DNA of 57,493 nucleotides from assembly GCA_031262165.1 (NCBI GenBank), contig JAISIF010000129.1:1-57493 (forward strand), read 5' to 3'. This document shows, one piece after another, positions 9,938 through 19,444 of this stretch (position 1 is its first letter; each line of letters opens with the position of its first letter). The notes under the pieces are model-generated. The model saw only the letters and a list, made by a program, of their open reading frames with translations, made no database searches and had not been told where the DNA came from. The stretch is from Myxococcales bacterium. GTDB lineage: Bacteria > Myxococcota > Myxococcia > Myxococcales > UBA5297. The position numbers and the translations under genes were made by a program.

Positions 9938-11200
9938 ATGATTCCCAGCCTCTCCGTTCAGCGCGTCCAACGCTTCGGCCATTACTGGCTGCTGTGCCAA
10001 CTGGGCTACTGCGACATGGGCGAGATGTGGCTGGCCAGCCCGGACGACGGGCTCGACGCCAACGAGCTGTGCGTCATCAAAAAGCCGCAGCCCGACACGT
10101 TCCACGAACCCGACTCGATCGCGCGCTTCCTCGACGAGATCCGCGTGACGGATCTCCTGGATCACCCGAACATCTCAAAGGTGCTCGATGCCGGAGAGAT
10201 CGACGGCGAGCCCTTCCTCGCGCTCGACTTCGTCGAGGGAAAGAGCCTCTCGGATATCAACGATCGGCTGCGCGAGACAGGGCAGCTCTTCCCGCTGCCC
10301 CTCACGATCCACCTCGGCATCCGCGTCTGTGACGCGCTCGCCTATGCCCACCGCCTCGTGGGGCCGGGCAACCGACCGCTCCAGCTCGTCCATCGCAACA
10401 TCTGCCCGGACAACCTGCTCGTTGCCTACTCGGGCGGCATCTCGCTCATCGACTTCGGCATGGCCTACTCCACGCTGAGGGAAGCGCAGACGCTGCTGGG
10501 CAAGCGACCCAGTCAGCAGACGGCCTACCGGAGCCTGGAGCACGCTCGGAACAAGGCGGTGGACGCGCGCTCGGACATCTTCTCGCTGGGCGCCGTGCTG
10601 TGGGAGCTGGCCGCTGGCGTCAGCCCCCAGCAGACGAGGGAGGAGATGGAGCTCTGGCTCAAGTCGGGTCGGCCACGCTTCGTCTCGCCGTCGAACCACC
10701 GCAAGGGTGTGCCGCAACAGCTCGATTACGTGCTCATGCGCGCGCTGAACAACGACCCGCGCGATCGCCAGCAAAAGGCCACCGAGCTCCAGCGCGAGCT
10801 CCAGGCCATCCTCGACCGCCTCGCCCCCGGCTATGAGCAGATCGCCGACAGCGAGATGTCGCAGTTCATGCACGATCTCTTCGGCACCAGCTTCATCGAG
10901 GAGCGGAAGCGGACGATGCACGCGCTCAAGTCGGCGCAGGCCGAGGCGAGCGTCGGCGCGGACGACGCCGACGGCGAGCCCTTCGACGATGACGATGTCG
11001 ATGATGATGTCGATGACGCTCGCGGTGATGGCGAAGGCGAGCTCCCGCCATCGCAGTCGCCGCCCTTGTCGAAGCGCGCTGGGACGGCCGTCGCCGTGAT
11101 CGCGGGCAACCGAGGCCTCGTCGTCGGTTTCGTGCTCGCGTTCTTCCTGAGCCTCCTCGTCGCCGCGGCGCTCTATCTGATCTGGACGCTTCTGAGCTGA
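9938..11200 (+). CDS. Ser/Thr protein kinase-like protein (possible pseudokinase) with C-terminal TM helix
   Basis: VIKKPQ, HRNICPDNLLV, LIDFGMAY, DARSDIFSLGAVLWEL; degenerate Gly loop; C-terminal hydrophobic helix. Confidence 0.85.
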   Translation: MIPSLSVQRVQRFGHYWLLCQLGYCDMGEMWLASPDDGLDANELCVIKKPQPDTFHEPDSIARFLDEIRVTDLLDHPNISKVLDAGEIDGEPFLALDFVEGKSLSDINDRLRETGQLFPLPLTIHLGIRVCDALAYAHRLVGPGNRPLQLVHRNICPDNLLVAYSGGISLIDFGMAYSTLREAQTLLGKRPSQQTAYRSLEHARNKAVDARSDIFSLGAVLWELAAGVSPQQTREEMELWLKSGRPRFVSPSNHRKGVPQQLDYVLMRALNNDPRDRQQKATELQRELQAILDRLAPGYEQIADSEMSQFMHDLFGTSFIEERKRTMHALKSAQAEASVGADDADGEPFDDDDVDDDVDDARGDGEGELPPSQSPPLSKRAGTAVAVIAGNRGLVVGFVLAFFLSLLVAAALYLIWTLLS

Positions 11201-11382
11201 GCTGGGCTGGGCTGGGCCGATCCAAACGGCTCGCCTCGCTCGTTCGCTCGCCCAGACTAGGCCCGCCTGGACACACAGCGCCGCCTCTCCCCCAGGAGGC
11301 GCTCTTGTCATTCGTCCGCCTGCTCCACACCTCTTGAGCACCACCTGGTGACCTCACTCAGGAAAGGAGCAGGAGGCAGGAC

Positions 11383-11622
11383 ATGGACAAAAAATACGGC
11401 GGCAAGAAGGACGAGCAAAACGAGAAGGGCGAGATGAGTGTGCGCGAGGCTGGCAAGCGCGGCGGCGAAGCCCGGAAGGAAGAGCTCGGCCACGAGGGCT
11501 ACGTCGAGCTCGGCCACATGGGCGGTCAGCGTGTGCGTGAGCTGGTCGAAGAAGGGCGCGAGGCCGAGGCCGAGGAAGAGAAGCGTCACGCCAACGACAA
11601 GAACCGCTCACCCAAGAAGTGA
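11383..11622 (+). CDS. KGG/stress-induced repeat small protein, paralog 1
   Basis: EAGKRGGEARKEELGHEGYVELGHMGGQRVRELVEEG; RBS AGGAGG. Confidence 0.85.
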   Translation: MDKKYGGKKDEQNEKGEMSVREAGKRGGEARKEELGHEGYVELGHMGGQRVRELVEEGREAEAEEEKRHANDKNRSPKK

Positions 11623-11696
11623 GCGCGCGCCTCACGGTCGCAGTCACGACAGACGAGGCGCCACACCTCACACGGGAAAGGAACAGGAGGCAGGAC

Positions 11697-11930
11697 ATGG
11701 ACAAAAAGTACGGCGGCAAGAAGGACGAGAAGATCGAGAAGGGTGAGATGAGCGTGCGCGAGGCTGGCAAACGCGGCGGCGAAGCCCGGAAGGAAGAGCT
11801 CGGCCACGAGGGCTACGTCGAGCTCGGCCACATGGGCGGTCAGCGCGTGCGCGAGCTGGTCGAAGAGGGGCGCGAGGCCGAAGAAGAGAAGCGCCACGCC
11901 GACGACAAAAGCCGCTCACCCAAGAAGTGA
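11697..11930 (+). CDS. KGG/stress-induced repeat small protein, paralog 2
   Basis: Near-identical to paralog 1, including upstream ggaaaggaacaggaggcaggac. Confidence 0.85.
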   Translation: MDKKYGGKKDEKIEKGEMSVREAGKRGGEARKEELGHEGYVELGHMGGQRVRELVEEGREAEEEKRHADDKSRSPKK

Positions 11931-12034
11931 GCGCGCGCGCCGCGGTCACATCAGGCGGCGCTCCACCCCTCCCCCACGCCCCATGACCTCATGGGGACGA
12001 CGAAACGACGCATCAAAGGAGAAAGGCGCAGGAC

Positions 12035-12280
12035 ATGGACCACAAGAGTGACGGCAAGAAGGGTGAGATGCCCGAGAAGGGCGAGATGAGCGTGCGCGAG
12101 GCTGGCAAGCGAGGTGGCGAGGCGCGCAAGGAAGAGCTCGGCCACGAGGGCTACGTCGAGCTCGGTCACATGGGCGGCTCCAAGGGCGGCCAGCGTGTGC
12201 GCGAACTGATCGAAGAAGGCCGCGAGGCCGAGGAAGAGAAACGTCACGCCGAGGACAAGAGCCACTCATCCAAGAAGTGA
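12035..12280 (+). CDS. KGG/stress-induced repeat small protein, paralog 3
   Basis: Same core with SKGG insertion (LGHMGGSKGGQRVREL). Confidence 0.85.
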   Translation: MDHKSDGKKGEMPEKGEMSVREAGKRGGEARKEELGHEGYVELGHMGGSKGGQRVRELIEEGREAEEEKRHAEDKSHSSKK

Positions 12281-12320
12281 GCGCGCCTCGTCGCGAGGCT
12301 TCACGAATCACGAGCAGATC

Positions 12321-12380
12321 ATCCCGGGAGTCGCCGTTTCTCCGATGTGAATCGGCAGAGGGGCTCCCGGGATTTTTTTT
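12321..12380 (+). terminator. Rho-independent terminator after the KGG cluster
   Basis: atcccgggag...ctcccgggat followed by tttttttt. Confidence 0.8.
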
Positions 12381-12616
12381 GCCTCGATCGAGCGCCCCTC
12401 ATCCCGTCGCCTCGTGTCCCGTCGCCTCGTGTCGGCCCTCTCCCACGAGTGGGAGAGGGGGAGTTTTGAAGGTCGAACTGGATCGGATGTGACGAACCCA
12501 GCACGGACCAGTTGCAGTCTTTCGTTTTCCGAACAAAGTGCGCGCCCTTTTTCGAGTGAGCGCTCGGCCTTGGCCCAAAGCGCCGCTCTCCCTTCCCCTC
12601 AAGGAGCCAACGCTTC

Positions 12617-13081
12617 ATGGCCACGCCGAAAACGCCCTCGACGACATCATCGTCATCCCCCGCCTCCCCATCCGCCTCTGCCTCTGCCTCCGACGCCCAA
12701 GAGACGGCGCGCACCCTGGCCCGCCTCGGCCTCGACAAAAAAGCGAGCGACGTGCTCGTGCTCGATGTCCGCGAACTGGCCTCCTACACCGACTTCTTCG
12801 TCCTCATGACCGCCGAGAGCGATCCCCAGCTCTTCGCCATCGCCGATCACATGGAGATGACACTGAAGGCCCAGGGCAGGCGCCCCATGAGCATCGAGGG
12901 GCTGCGCGCTGGCCAGTGGGTGCTGCTCGATTACGGCGACGTCGTCGTCCACGTCTTCCATGCGGACGCGCGCGCCTTCTACGACATCGAGGGCCTGTGG
13001 GCCGACGCGCACCGCGAGGAGATCAGCGACGAGCCGCCCGCCTCCACCCACACCACCACCGCGCCCACCGGAAACGCCTGA
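12617..13081 (+). CDS. rsfS: Ribosome silencing factor (RsfS/YbeB/Iojap)
   Basis: [28 protein letters not shown]...[28 protein letters not shown]. Confidence 0.92.
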   Translation: MATPKTPSTTSSSSPASPSASASASDAQETARTLARLGLDKKASDVLVLDVRELASYTDFFVLMTAESDPQLFAIADHMEMTLKAQGRRPMSIEGLRAGQWVLLDYGDVVVHVFHADARAFYDIEGLWADAHREEISDEPPASTHTTTAPTGNA

Positions 13082-13101
13082 CTGACACGAGGTCCGCCAC
13101 C

Positions 13102-14349
13102 ATGAACCGCCAGTCCCTGAGAGCCTCCGATCCAGAAATTTTTGACATCATTGCCTGTGAGACGCGTCGCCAGGAGGAAGGCCTCGAGCTCATCGCCAGC
13201 GAAAACTTCGTCTCCAAGGCCGTGCTCGAGGCGCTCGGATCGACGCTCACGAACAAATACGCCGAGGGCTATCCGACCCGCCGCTACTACGGCGGCTGCG
13301 CACAGGTGGACCGCGCCGAGACGCTCGCCATCGACCGCGTGAAAAAGCTCTTCGGCGCTGAGCACGCCAACGTCCAGCCGCACTCGGGATCGCAGGCCAA
13401 CATGGCCGCCTACATGGCGCTGCTCACGCCCGGCGCACGCATCCTCACGCTCGACCTCAACTCGGGCGGGCACCTGACCCACGGCGCCAAGTTCAACTTC
13501 TCGGGCAAGCTCTACGAGGTCTTCCACTACGGGCTCGACCCGAAGACCGAGCGCATTGATTTCGATCGGCTCGAAGCCCTCGCCCAAGAGCATAGGCCCG
13601 CACTCATCGTGGCTGGGGCAAGCGCCTATCCGCGCACCATCGACTTTGCGCGCTTCCGTGCCATCGCCGACAGCGTGGGCGCAGCGCTCATGGTGGACAT
13701 GGCGCACATCGCCGGACTCGTCGCGGCTGGCCTGCACCCATCGCCGGTGCCCGTGGCCGACATCGTCACCTCGACGACGCACAAGACGCTGCGTGGCCCG
13801 CGCGGGGGCCTCATCCTCAGCAAGGCCGAGTTGGCCAAGAAGGTCGATTCGCAGATCTTCCCGGGCATTCAGGGCGGTCCGCTCGAGCACGTCATCGCGG
13901 CCAAGGCCGTCTCCTTCCACGAGGCGCTCTCCGACGACTTCGTCGCCTACCAGCGGCAAGTCCTCGCGAACGCGCAGGCACTCGCAGAGGCGCTCATCGC
14001 ACGCGGCCTGCGCCTGTGTTCGGGCGGCACCGACAACCACCTCGTGCTCGTCGATCTTCGATCCAAGTCGATCACGGGCAAGGCAGCCGAGGAAGCGCTG
14101 GGCCTGGCCGACATCACGGTCAACAAGAACATGATCCCGTTCGACCCAGAGAAGCCGACCGTCACCTCGGGCATCCGCCTGGGCACCCCGGCGCTCACCA
14201 CGCGCGGCCTCGGAACGGACGAGATGGCGCACGTCGCCAACTGGATCGTCGATGTGCTGGAGAATCCTGAGGACGAGGCGGTTCGCACAAAGGTCAGAGG
14301 ACAAATCAAAGAATTGTGCGAACGATTTCCTTTGTATCGGGATGAATGA
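13102..14349 (+). CDS. glyA: Serine hydroxymethyltransferase with a replaced 3' tail
   Basis: [52 protein letters not shown]; last ~20 codons have different base composition. Confidence 0.95.
   Translation: MNRQSLRASDPEIFDIIACETRRQEEGLELIASENFVSKAVLEALGSTLTNKYAEGYPTRRYYGGCAQVDRAETLAIDRVKKLFGAEHANVQPHSGSQANMAAYMALLTPGARILTLDLNSGGHLTHGAKFNFSGKLYEVFHYGLDPKTERIDFDRLEALAQEHRPALIVAGASAYPRTIDFARFRAIADSVGAALMVDMAHIAGLVAAGLHPSPVPVADIVTSTTHKTLRGPRGGLILSKAELAKKVDSQIFPGIQGGPLEHVIAAKAVSFHEALSDDFVAYQRQVLANAQALAEALIARGLRLCSGGTDNHLVLVDLRSKSITGKAAEEALGLADITVNKNMIPFDPEKPTVTSGIRLGTPALTTRGLGTDEMAHVANWIVDVLENPEDEAVRTKVRGQIKELCERFPLYRDE
14200..14286 (+). repeat. 87-bp perfect direct repeat, copy 1 (inside glyA)
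   Basis: acgcgcggcctcggaacgg...gacgaggcggttcgc, identical by eye to 17405-17491. Confidence 0.95.
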
Positions 14350-14426
14350 ATCATAAGGCAATTCACAAAGGGTTTTGATGAATGGCCATTGATAAAACGA
14401 GTTGGAACACAACAAGAGGAGCCTGA

Positions 14427-15590
14427 ATGGCAGTATACAAACACATAGATTCCGCCCTCATTCACGGTGGAATCTATGGGGACGAGACGACGGGAGCGGT
14501 GAATACGCCTATTTACCAAACATCCACCTATATGCAGGAGGGTTTGGGAAAACATAAAGGCTATGAATATTCGCGCACTGGCAACCCGACACGGGCCGCA
14601 CTCGAGGCGCTCATCGCCGAACTCGAGGGAGGGCGAGCGGGGTTCGCGTTTGCCTCTGGCATGGCAGCGATTTCAGCGGTCATCGGGCTTTTCAAAAGCG
14701 GTGACACGCTCATCATCTCGAGCAATGTCTATGGTGGGACTTTTCGTATTTTAGACAAGGTATTCGGGCATTTCGGTATTCGCTGCATCATCGCAGACAC
14801 CGCCGATTTGAATTCCCTGGAATCCAAAATAACGAAAGACGTCAAAGCCATTCTCGTCGAGTGTCCCGCCAATCCGCTGCTCACCATTACAGATATTGCC
14901 GCCGTGGCGCGCCTTGCCAAACAGCATGGCATCTATTCCATCGTCGACAACACCTTCATGACGCCCTACCTGCAGCGCCCCATCGAGCTCGGTGCGGACA
15001 TCGTCATCCACAGCGCGACCAAATATCTCGGCGGCCACAGCGATTTGATTGCAGGGCTGGTCGTCGTCAATTCCCAAGAGCTCGCCGAGCAAATTCATTT
15101 CATACAAAACGCGACCGGAGGCATTTTACAGCCGTTCGACTCATTCCTCCTGATCCGCAGCATCAAAACCCTCGGCATCCGAATGGAGCGCCATGTCGAA
15201 AACGCGAGCACCGTCGCGAATTTCCTGAATTCAAACGAGAGCATCAAAAAGATATATTATCCCGGATTACCTGATTGTCAGGGATATGAGATCAATCAGC
15301 GTCAGGCCAAGAATGGCGGCGCGATGCTCTCCTTCGAATTGACCGAAGGCCATGACATCCGAGTGTTTTTTAGCGCGTTGCGTCTCATCGCTCTGGCAGA
15401 GAGTTTGGGTGGCGTCGAATCCCTCGTCTGTCATCCCGCGAGTATGACCCATGCGTCCATTCCGAAAGAAATCCGAGACAGGGTGGGCATTACAGACGGC
15501 TTGATACGCTTATCGGTCGGAATCGAAAATATCAGCGATATTTTGGACGACCTCAACCAAGCGATTGCAAAAAGCACGGAGACAAATTGA
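14427..15590 (+). CDS. mccB: Cystathionine gamma-lyase/gamma-synthase family PLP enzyme (MccB-like)
   Basis: YSRTGNPTRAALEALIAELEGG, HSATKYLGGHSDLIAG; lower-GC codon usage; coupled to mccA. Confidence 0.85.
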   Translation: MAVYKHIDSALIHGGIYGDETTGAVNTPIYQTSTYMQEGLGKHKGYEYSRTGNPTRAALEALIAELEGGRAGFAFASGMAAISAVIGLFKSGDTLIISSNVYGGTFRILDKVFGHFGIRCIIADTADLNSLESKITKDVKAILVECPANPLLTITDIAAVARLAKQHGIYSIVDNTFMTPYLQRPIELGADIVIHSATKYLGGHSDLIAGLVVVNSQELAEQIHFIQNATGGILQPFDSFLLIRSIKTLGIRMERHVENASTVANFLNSNESIKKIYYPGLPDCQGYEINQRQAKNGGAMLSFELTEGHDIRVFFSALRLIALAESLGGVESLVCHPASMTHASIPKEIRDRVGITDGLIRLSVGIENISDILDDLNQAIAKSTETN

Positions 15591-16513
15591 TGGCTTACTA
15601 TGATTCAATGCAGGGGTTGATTGGAAACACGCCCTTGGTCAAACTAAACAATATGGATATTCCGCAAGGCGTGAATGTCTTTGCCAAACTGGAGTATTAC
15701 AATCCCGCTGGCAGCGTCAAAGACCGCATCGGCAAATACATGCTGGATGACGCAGAGCGCAAAGGCCTTCTGAAGCCCGGCGGCGCCATCATCGACGCGA
15801 CGGCAGGGAATACAGGGCTCGGGATTGCCTTTGCGGCGTTGGGGCGCGGCTACCGAATTATCTTTATCGTGCCGACGAAATTCTCCATCGAGAAGCAGAC
15901 ATTGCTGCGCGCATTGGGCGCCGAAGTCATCAATACCCCATTAGAAGAGGGGATGCTCGGCGCGTCCAAAAAAGCGGATGAATTGCGCGCACAAATCCCG
16001 GGTGCAGTCACCTTGGATCAATTCAAAAACATGAATAACCCGCTGGCGCACTATGAACAGACAGGTCCCGAGATCTACAGGGACTTAAACGGAGAAATTG
16101 ATTACGTCGTCGCTGGTGCAGGCAGCGGCGGGACGTTCTCCGGTATTCTCAAGTATCTGAAAGAACAAAACCCTGCCATTCAAGGTATTTTGGCAGACCC
16201 TGTTGGTTCCACGATGGGCGGCGGTGAACACGCGAATTACGAGATAGAGGGGATCGGCAATGATTTTATCGCCGACACAATGGACATGTCCCTCGTCGAT
16301 AAAGTCATCAAAATCACCGACCAGGAGGCGTTTGCCACGACCCGTCTATTGACCAGACGCGAAGGGATTATCGTCGGAACGTCATCTGGAGGTGTCATGG
16401 CCGCCGTCCAAAAGTTCGCTGCGACCATCGACAAGGGAAATATCGTCACCGTTTTCCCAGACAGAGGCGATCGGTATTTCAGCAAAGGGATATATTCAAA
16501 AGAAAACTCATGA
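15590..16513 (+). CDS. mccA: Cysteine synthase/cystathionine beta-synthase family protein (MccA/CysK-like)
   Basis: LIGNTPLVKLNN, YYNPAGSVKDRIG, TAGNTGLGIAFA, GAGSGGTFSG; TGATG overlap with mccB. Confidence 0.85.
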   Translation: MAYYDSMQGLIGNTPLVKLNNMDIPQGVNVFAKLEYYNPAGSVKDRIGKYMLDDAERKGLLKPGGAIIDATAGNTGLGIAFAALGRGYRIIFIVPTKFSIEKQTLLRALGAEVINTPLEEGMLGASKKADELRAQIPGAVTLDQFKNMNNPLAHYEQTGPEIYRDLNGEIDYVVAGAGSGGTFSGILKYLKEQNPAIQGILADPVGSTMGGGEHANYEIEGIGNDFIADTMDMSLVDKVIKITDQEAFATTRLLTRREGIIVGTSSGGVMAAVQKFAATIDKGNIVTVFPDRGDRYFSKGIYSKENS

Positions 16514-16555
16514 TGTGTCATCATGAATCAGTCGAGAAAGAGGCATCAAAAATAA

Positions 16556-17197
16556 ATGGGACGTGAGTTTCTAGAAGTTTTTACGGATTGGGCAGACAGC
16601 TATGATGGCTTCATCGAAGGGGCTGCCGAAGAATACAGTAGAGTATTTCAGCGCTATGATGAAATCCTTGATGAAGTCGTCAATCGAAGCGGTCAAACCA
16701 TTATTGAATTCGGAGTTGGGACCGGCAACCTCACCAAAAAGTTTTTAGACAAAGGGAAAAAAGTCTTTCCCATCGAGCCCTCGGTTGAAATGAGGTCCAT
16801 CGCTTCGACGAAACTAGGCGAGTTGGTGACCATTCATGATGGAGATTTGCTGGATTTTCCAAAGCCGGAAATTTCCATCGATACGATTGCCCATTCATTT
16901 GTCTTCCATCATTTGACCGACCCTGAAAAACGTGAAGCGCTGAGGCTTTACCATGCTCTATTGGCACCGGGCGGAAAAATGGTCTACGCCGATACTATGT
17001 TCCTGACACAGGAAGCATTCGATGAAGAGATCAGGAAAGCGGAAGCGGCGAATTATCTTAATTTAAGCGCTGATCTCAAACGGGAATATTATCCGCTGAT
17101 CCCAAATATCCAGCCCTTCTTTGTTGAGCAGGGGTTCGACGTTTCTTTCAAGCAATACAATGATTTTGTATGGCTCGTCGAAGCCATCAAAAAATAA
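16556..17197 (+). CDS. SAM-dependent methyltransferase, YrrT-like
   Basis: MGREFLEVFTDWADSYDGFIEG...IIEFGVGTGNLTKKFL class I methyltransferase motif; same operon context. Confidence 0.8.
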   Translation: MGREFLEVFTDWADSYDGFIEGAAEEYSRVFQRYDEILDEVVNRSGQTIIEFGVGTGNLTKKFLDKGKKVFPIEPSVEMRSIASTKLGELVTIHDGDLLDFPKPEISIDTIAHSFVFHHLTDPEKREALRLYHALLAPGGKMVYADTMFLTQEAFDEEIRKAEAANYLNLSADLKREYYPLIPNIQPFFVEQGFDVSFKQYNDFVWLVEAIKK

Positions 17198-17227
17198 CGG
17201 AATACCTCAGCTCAGAATTACCCACCT

Positions 17228-17403
17228 AACCAGACCAAGACGCCCCTCGATCGCCTCTCACTGTCGAGGCCATCCCCGATACCAGCTGCTCTCTGGGAAC
17301 GAGGGGTTTTCCTTTGGAACGACATTGATTCAAATGTCAGACGCAAACATGGCTCAGCAAGGAGACTTCATCCAGGACGGCGTGAGAACCCAGCTCCTTG
17401 ACC
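17228..17403 (+). pseudogene. Duplicated hydG leader and first ~20 codons of hydG
   Basis: ccagaccaagacgcccctcgatcgcctctcactgtcgagg...atgtcagacgcaaacatggctcag...ttcatccaggacggcgtg aligns with 21769-22005. Confidence 0.85.
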
Positions 17404-17404
17404 G

Positions 17405-17554
17405 ACGCGCGGCCTCGGAACGGACGAGATGGCGCACGTCGCCAACTGGATCGTCGATGTGCTGGAGAATCCTGAGGACGAGGCGGTTCGCGGTCGGGTC
17501 AAAGGACAGATCAGGGAGCTGACGGAGCGGTTTCCGCTGTATCGAGAGAAATGA
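17405..17554 (+). pseudogene. Displaced host-like 3' end of glyA, beginning with direct repeat copy 2 (17405-17491)
   Basis: 87 bp identical to glyA, then a frame encoding GRVKGQIRELTERFPLYREK*, homologous to the current GlyA tail [20 protein letters not shown]. Confidence 0.92.
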
Positions 17555-17593
17555 AAATGATTTCCTAGAACTCTTCGATATTTACGGAGGGAC

Positions 17594-18157
17594 ATGAAGA
17601 TGAAACTTCATTCTGTTAACTCAGTTCTCATCTTCCTCTTTGTTGTTATCGGCATACTCGTATTTCCAGAAATGCCTTTAGCGGAATCTTCTCAATGTCC
17701 TCAAAAAAGCATGGAAGAAGTGTCCATGGAAATAGGCCCTGAAGGAGGGACGATTCATCTTTCTTTTTCAACACTGACGATCCCCGAAGGTGCGTTAGAC
17801 TCAAAAGTGCTCATCAAGTTTTTGCGATACGGTGTTTCGAAAAATCCTGATAGAAATGACTATTACGAAATCCTGCCTTTTGGGATTAAATTTCATCGCT
17901 CTGTGACACTATCCGTCGTCACGGGTGACATCATCTACGAAGGCAGTGAATTAAAAACAATCGATAAAGTATATCCAGAAGATTACAGGTTTTGCCTTAT
18001 CAGAGACGACGGCACCTTTATCTTTTGGCGACTCCCAACACAGGTCTCCTCTCAGCTTGGAGTCTTTATTGGCGTGCTGAAAGAAACCAATAGATATGGG
18101 ATTCGTAAAGCAGATCTTCAAAATCAGAGTTTAGGAAAGTGTTTTGGGGAGAATTAG
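17594..18157 (+). CDS. Exported protein with ZU5-like domain, paralog 1
   Basis: Signal peptide; MEIGPEGGTIHLSFSTLTIPEGALDSKV; AT-rich. Confidence 0.65.
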   Translation: MKMKLHSVNSVLIFLFVVIGILVFPEMPLAESSQCPQKSMEEVSMEIGPEGGTIHLSFSTLTIPEGALDSKVLIKFLRYGVSKNPDRNDYYEILPFGIKFHRSVTLSVVTGDIIYEGSELKTIDKVYPEDYRFCLIRDDGTFIFWRLPTQVSSQLGVFIGVLKETNRYGIRKADLQNQSLGKCFGEN

Positions 18158-18204
18158 GTTTTTGGAGAAGAATTTTGGCCATTTTTTGAGCAAAGGACAC
18201 TCAG

Positions 18205-19444
18205 ATGAAGCATATATCTACGATCTTGATGCTTTGGCTTCTTTTGACCACCGCTTGTTCCTCTAAGACAGAGGATAGCTCAGATACCGAACAGAGCCTG
18301 ATGGAAGAAAAATCAATGGAAATTGGTCCATCAGGAGGGAGTATCGAGCTTTCTTTTACAACTCTTACTATTCCTGAGGGCGCACTCGACAAGAATGTTT
18401 CTATAAAAGTATCACGATATGGAAAATCAGAAGACCCAAACAAGGAAGACTATTATGAATTATCTCCTTCCGGATTAGAATTCAATAAGTCTATAACTAT
18501 TTCAATCGCAACGAGTGTTCTCTTAGAACCTGTTGAACTTGTGTATCCAAAGCATTATCGACTGGGTTATCTTAATGATGGAGATTTTTCTCCTATTCCA
18601 ACGCAAAACATTTCACAATTTGGAATTCTAACGGGTGTTCTACGGCATTTTTTCTACGGTTGCCGCTCGAGATCCCGGAAACGGTGCTCAGGGTCCTTCA
18701 GAAGAAAAATGCTTTCCTTCAAAATATAAAATTTCAAATGATTGCCCAGCAGGGCTCTGTCATCGAAATTTTTTCAATTATCCATGTGAAACTTGTTTGA
18801 TTCGAACCCCTCAATGTGGAGAGTTCTCTCAAGAGCTGTTTTCTTGTTGTAAAAGCTGTGAAGATCCGACGATTACAATGATAGATATGAAATGTTCACA
18901 AGACCAACTTGAGGACTCCGAGGAAATTATTTGTGATCAAAAGCTCATTCCTTTTTCTGGAAAATGTTCAAACAACGGCCCTATCGGTGGTTCTTTTGCT
19001 GAAACAAGGGTTTTGTGTGATCCCACTTCCATTTCCAAGATTACGCAAACGGAAGCTGATGGTCAGATTTGCGTCCAAATCGTTAATGAGTCAGTGAATG
19101 TTTCTTCAAAAACCGAATTAACTATGCCCGACTGGAAAAATAAGCCTGAAAAATGTGCCAGCATGTGGGATAATTTTATTTGTAAATTGCGTGAACATGA
19201 AAAAGAGCATCATAAAATGGGAGTTCAAACATGTTCAGATATGGGTTCAGCTATTCAGGCGATAGTTGTTGAATCTTGTGCTTCAACACATGAAGCTGCA
19301 CAGAAGCAAGCGTTGAGTGACTATAGACGAGAGTTTCAGAATGCAATTGGATTATCAATGCGAATAGGTCAGGATATTCAAGATGAATTTGATTCGGACA
19401 CGAATCATGGAAATCTGATGCTCGATTGTTCATGCGCCAATTGA
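18205..19444 (+). pseudogene. ZU5-like lipoprotein with putative HExxH C-terminal domain, apparently frameshifted
   Basis: Frame 1 (18205-18729) MKHISTILMLWLLLTTACSS...MEIGPSGGSIELSFTTLTIPEGALD; frame 2 (18635-19444) Cys-rich with REHEKEHHKMG; frames join near a T6 run. Confidence 0.6.

Noticed and set aside
10978-11040. GAC/GAT-rich repeat considered as a microsatellite
   Set aside because: In-frame acidic linker of the kinase-like protein; explained by coding.
12403-12432. Short tandem cccgtcgcctcgtgt considered as the start of a CRISPR or VNTR
   Set aside because: Only two units and no spacers; no CRISPR-like array or cas gene seen in the window.
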